A program made the translations under genes and the position numbers. From Microbacterium sp. (GTDB taxonomy: Bacteria; Actinomycetota; Actinomycetes; Actinomycetales; Microbacteriaceae), in contig JAJUIM010000077.1 in assembly GCA_029267645.1 (NCBI GenBank), positions 1 to 8,038 on the forward strand: a stretch of 8,038 bases of DNA. Direction: 5' to 3'. A model generated the notes under the pieces. It searched no databases. It saw only the letters and a program-made list of their open reading frames with translations, and was not told the DNA's origin. Numbering within the stretch: position 1 is the first letter of the stretch; each line of letters begins with the position of its first letter. This document shows positions 7,126 to 8,038 of the stretch, one piece after another.

Positions 7126-7165
7126 GGTTCTGTGGTTCATTACTCGACTAATGAACCATAGAACC
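7126..7165. promoter_or_regulatory. Probable GntR/YtrA operator: 40-bp palindrome with four GGTTC boxes
   Basis: Two 17-base arms (7126-7142 and 7149-7165) are reverse complements at 16 of 17 positions, separated by CTCGAC. Each arm holds two GGTTC/GAACC boxes spaced 8 bases apart: 7126-7130 and 7134-7138, then 7153-7157 and 7161-7165. The inner half-sites read GGTTCATTA and TAATGAACC. Position just upstream of the gntR start and symmetry for a dimer (or two dimers) support an operator. Binding by this GntR is inferred. Confidence 0.85.
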
Positions 7166-7178
7166 GCGGGTGTGTCAA
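7150..7178 (-). promoter_or_regulatory. Probable promoter of the gntR-ABC operon
   Basis: On the minus strand a consensus -35 hexamer TTGACA lies at 7178-7173. A 17-base spacer leads to TTCATT (7155-7150), a modest -10 inside the palindrome; TATGGT (7160-7155) looks better as a -10 but is only 12 bases away. Whichever -10 is used, it and the start site fall within the operator, so a bound repressor would block polymerase. Confidence 0.55.
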
Positions 7179-7186
7179 GGGCACGA

Positions 7187-7273
7187 CGACGCAACGCAGG
7201 TCATCCGGCCCGGTTCGGGCCCGGCGCTCGGCGTGTCGCAAGCTCGGGCGCCCGGATTGACTGCGTTGTGTTG
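7187..7273 (+). repeat. Palindromic intergenic element, copy 1
   Basis: The left arm (7187-7208) and right arm (7252-7273) are imperfect inverted repeats enclosing about 43 bases. As plus-strand RNA, 7187-7199 pairs with 7261-7273 over 13 continuous pairs, two of them G.U (G7191-U7269, G7188-U7272). The stem continues through U7201-C7202 with G7259-A7260 and 7203-7208 with 7252-7257, with one bulged base on each side. The interior begins with GGCCCG-GTT-CGGGCC (7207-7221), an alternative small hairpin. The 25 bases 7251-7275 are identical to 7827-7851 in copy 2. The element lies 3' of the ASCH gene. Terminator, mobile repeat or RNA structure are all possible. Confidence 0.7.
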
Positions 7274-7286
7274 GGGGAGGGGGCGG

Positions 7287-7751
7287 TCAGGCGGGGTACA
7301 CGACGCGGAAGCGCTCGCAGACCATCGGCATGTCGTCGCGGAAGGGGCGGTCGAGCCCCACGTGCTGCTCGTAGAAGTCGCGGTGGATCCGCCGCCACGA
7401 CGCGAGCGTGCGGTCGTCCTCGCCCTCGGCGTGCGCGTGCTCGTCGGTGACCTCGTCGAAGGGCACGATCTCCAGCGAGATGTTCTGGAGAACGGCCCTC
7501 GGCGCGCCGGATCCGTCGAGGATGACGTCGATCTGGCCGACCTCGGGCAGCTGCTCGCCCTCGGCCTCGTACGCCCAGAGGTAGCTCGCGGTGCCCGTCT
7601 TCACGCCGGCCAGCACGAGGTCGAGCAGCTCGTCGGCGTGCTCCTTCGTGGCGCCGAACGCCCACACGCGGTCGTCGCCGGGTTCGGCCTCGGGCAGCGT
7701 GGGAACGGCGGCGCGGGCCTCGCGCCAGAACGCGGAGATGTCGGCGGGCAT
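7287..7751 (-). CDS. ASCH-domain protein (YhfF-like)
   Basis: From the ATG at 7751 the product has 154 residues. It carries the ASCH (PUA-like) fold signature GVKTGTASYLW (49-59) after helical EHADELLDLVLA, then beta segments QIDVILDG and RAVLQNISLEIVPFDEV, and ends with the family block DDRTL..WRRIHRDFY (112-127) and a final strand ERFRVVYPA. ASCH proteins are predicted RNA-binding domains; some characterised members are ribonucleases or N4-acetylcytidine amidohydrolases. The lysine and threonine of the GxKxGT motif (K51, T54) are retained, but the exact activity here is unknown. The frame also has a GTG at 7769, six codons earlier. I prefer the ATG because the GTG lies inside the arm of a repeat element and has no Shine-Dalgarno sequence; a weak -10 (GAGAAT, 7763-7758) lies six bases before the ATG. 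It is apparently monocistronic. Confidence 0.92.
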   Translation of the reverse strand: MPADISAFWREARAAVPTLPEAEPGDDRVWAFGATKEHADELLDLVLAGVKTGTASYLWAYEAEGEQLPEVGQIDVILDGSGAPRAVLQNISLEIVPFDEVTDEHAHAEGEDDRTLASWRRIHRDFYEQHVGLDRPFRDDMPMVCERFRVVYPA

Positions 7752-7764
7752 CCGTCCATTCTCG

Positions 7765-7848
7765 GACACAATGCAGTCGATCTGAGCGAGAAGCGGCCGG
7801 ATCTGCCCGCATCGGGCCGAATCCTCCCCGGATTGACTGCGTTGTGTT
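7765..7848 (+). repeat. Palindromic intergenic element, copy 2
   Basis: The left arm 7765-7782 pairs with 7831-7848 as plus-strand RNA over 18 continuous pairs, three of them G.U (G7765-U7848, U7772-G7841, G7779-U7834). On the minus strand these become A.C mismatches. The interior contains the hairpin GCCCG-CAT-CGGGC (7805-7817), similar to the one in copy 1. The right arm plus flank (7827-7851) is a 25-base exact match to copy 1. It occupies nearly the whole gap between the ASCH gene and the next minus-strand gene, 3' of the latter. Confidence 0.7.
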
Positions 7849-7868
7849 GGGAGAGAAGGGCTGCGTGC

Positions 7869-8038
7869 CTACCGCTCGAGCTCGCCGGCGACGCGGCGCT
7901 TGAGCTCGGTGTCGGCGGCGTCGGAGAGCACGATGAGGCCGTCGAGCTCCTCGCGCACCCTGCGATAGGCGGTCTGGCGCTCGGCCGCAGTCGCCGACTG
8001 GTCGACCGCGACGGCCAGCACCTGCTGCGCCCGCGTGA
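7869..8038 (-). CDS. 3' end of an unidentified gene (partial)
   Basis: A minus-strand frame enters at the right edge and ends at TAG (7871-7869), giving 55 visible residues beginning TRAQQVLAVAVDQ and ending RRVAGELER. The segment is charged, rich in Ala, Glu and Arg, and looks mostly helical, possibly coiled coil, with no membrane segment or recognisable motif. Codon third positions are strongly G/C, supporting genuine coding. Its N-terminal part lies outside the window, so no function can be given. Copy 2 of the palindromic element begins about 20 bases after its stop. Confidence 0.8.
   Translation of the reverse strand, partial: TRAQQVLAVAVDQSATAAERQTAYRRVREELDGLIVLSDAADTELKRRVAGELER

Noticed and set aside
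5926..7161. Plus-strand open frame of 411 codons across the ABC ATPase and gntR
   Set aside because: It runs antisense to two well-supported genes and across their junction, with a biased non-domain sequence.
7207..7221. GGCCCG-GTT-CGGGCC as an intrinsic terminator for the ASCH gene
   Set aside because: The hairpin is short and has no T-tract on either side; it is better described as part of the palindromic element.
7187..7848. Insertion sequence or composite transposon bounded by the repeats
   Set aside because: The enclosed gene is an ordinary ASCH protein, not a transposase, and each end is itself a complete palindromic unit rather than a terminal inverted repeat; no target-site duplication is evident.
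7251..7851. CRISPR-like direct repeats (25-base identical pair)
   Set aside because: Only two copies, separated by a whole gene rather than a spacer, and each is the arm of a palindrome; no cas genes.

Overview
The window comes from a very G+C-rich genome whose coding frames end mostly in G or C. Its mix of a NarL-type two-component pair, a bacterial tricorn protease, a short AroQ-type chorismate mutase, a YtrA-like GntR/ABC-2 operon and apparently leaderless genes suggests an actinobacterium, most likely of the Microbacteriaceae (Microbacterium-like). The family placement is inference from gene content and base composition only.

Layout. Bases 1-712 (+) hold the tail of a sensor kinase overlapping a complete NarL/LuxR response regulator. 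Bases 713-889 have no convincing gene. An unrecognised four-helix membrane protein follows (890-1294, +), then a hairpin and a possible 43-codon ORF (1291-1422). Bases 1464-4694 (+) encode a full-length tricorn protease with all recognisable catalytic residues. Five bases later comes a 100-aa chorismate mutase (4700-5002, +). A G/C-only-like repeat (5003-5077) separates these from the minus-strand genes.

On the minus strand a three-gene operon reads right to left: GntR/YtrA-type repressor (7112-6750), ABC ATPase (6726-5809) and ABC-2 membrane subunit (5812-5078). In front of it lies a 40-bp near-perfect palindrome that overlaps the likely promoter, so the repressor probably controls its own operon. 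Further right are an ASCH-domain protein (7751-7287, -) and the 3' end of an unidentified gene (8038-7869, -).

The main unexplained signals are: (1) two related ~85-bp imperfect palindromes downstream of the last two minus-strand genes, sharing an identical 25-nt arm and keeping base pairing on the plus-strand RNA through G.U wobbles; (2) a large excess of the hexamer GGATCC in all reading frames, with synonymous codon choice apparently bent to create it; (3) leaderless promoters directly abutting the ATG of the tricorn and chorismate mutase genes. I see no transposase, phage gene, CRISPR array, tRNA or rRNA. No complete new defence-like or biosynthetic system is evident; most genes belong to known families.
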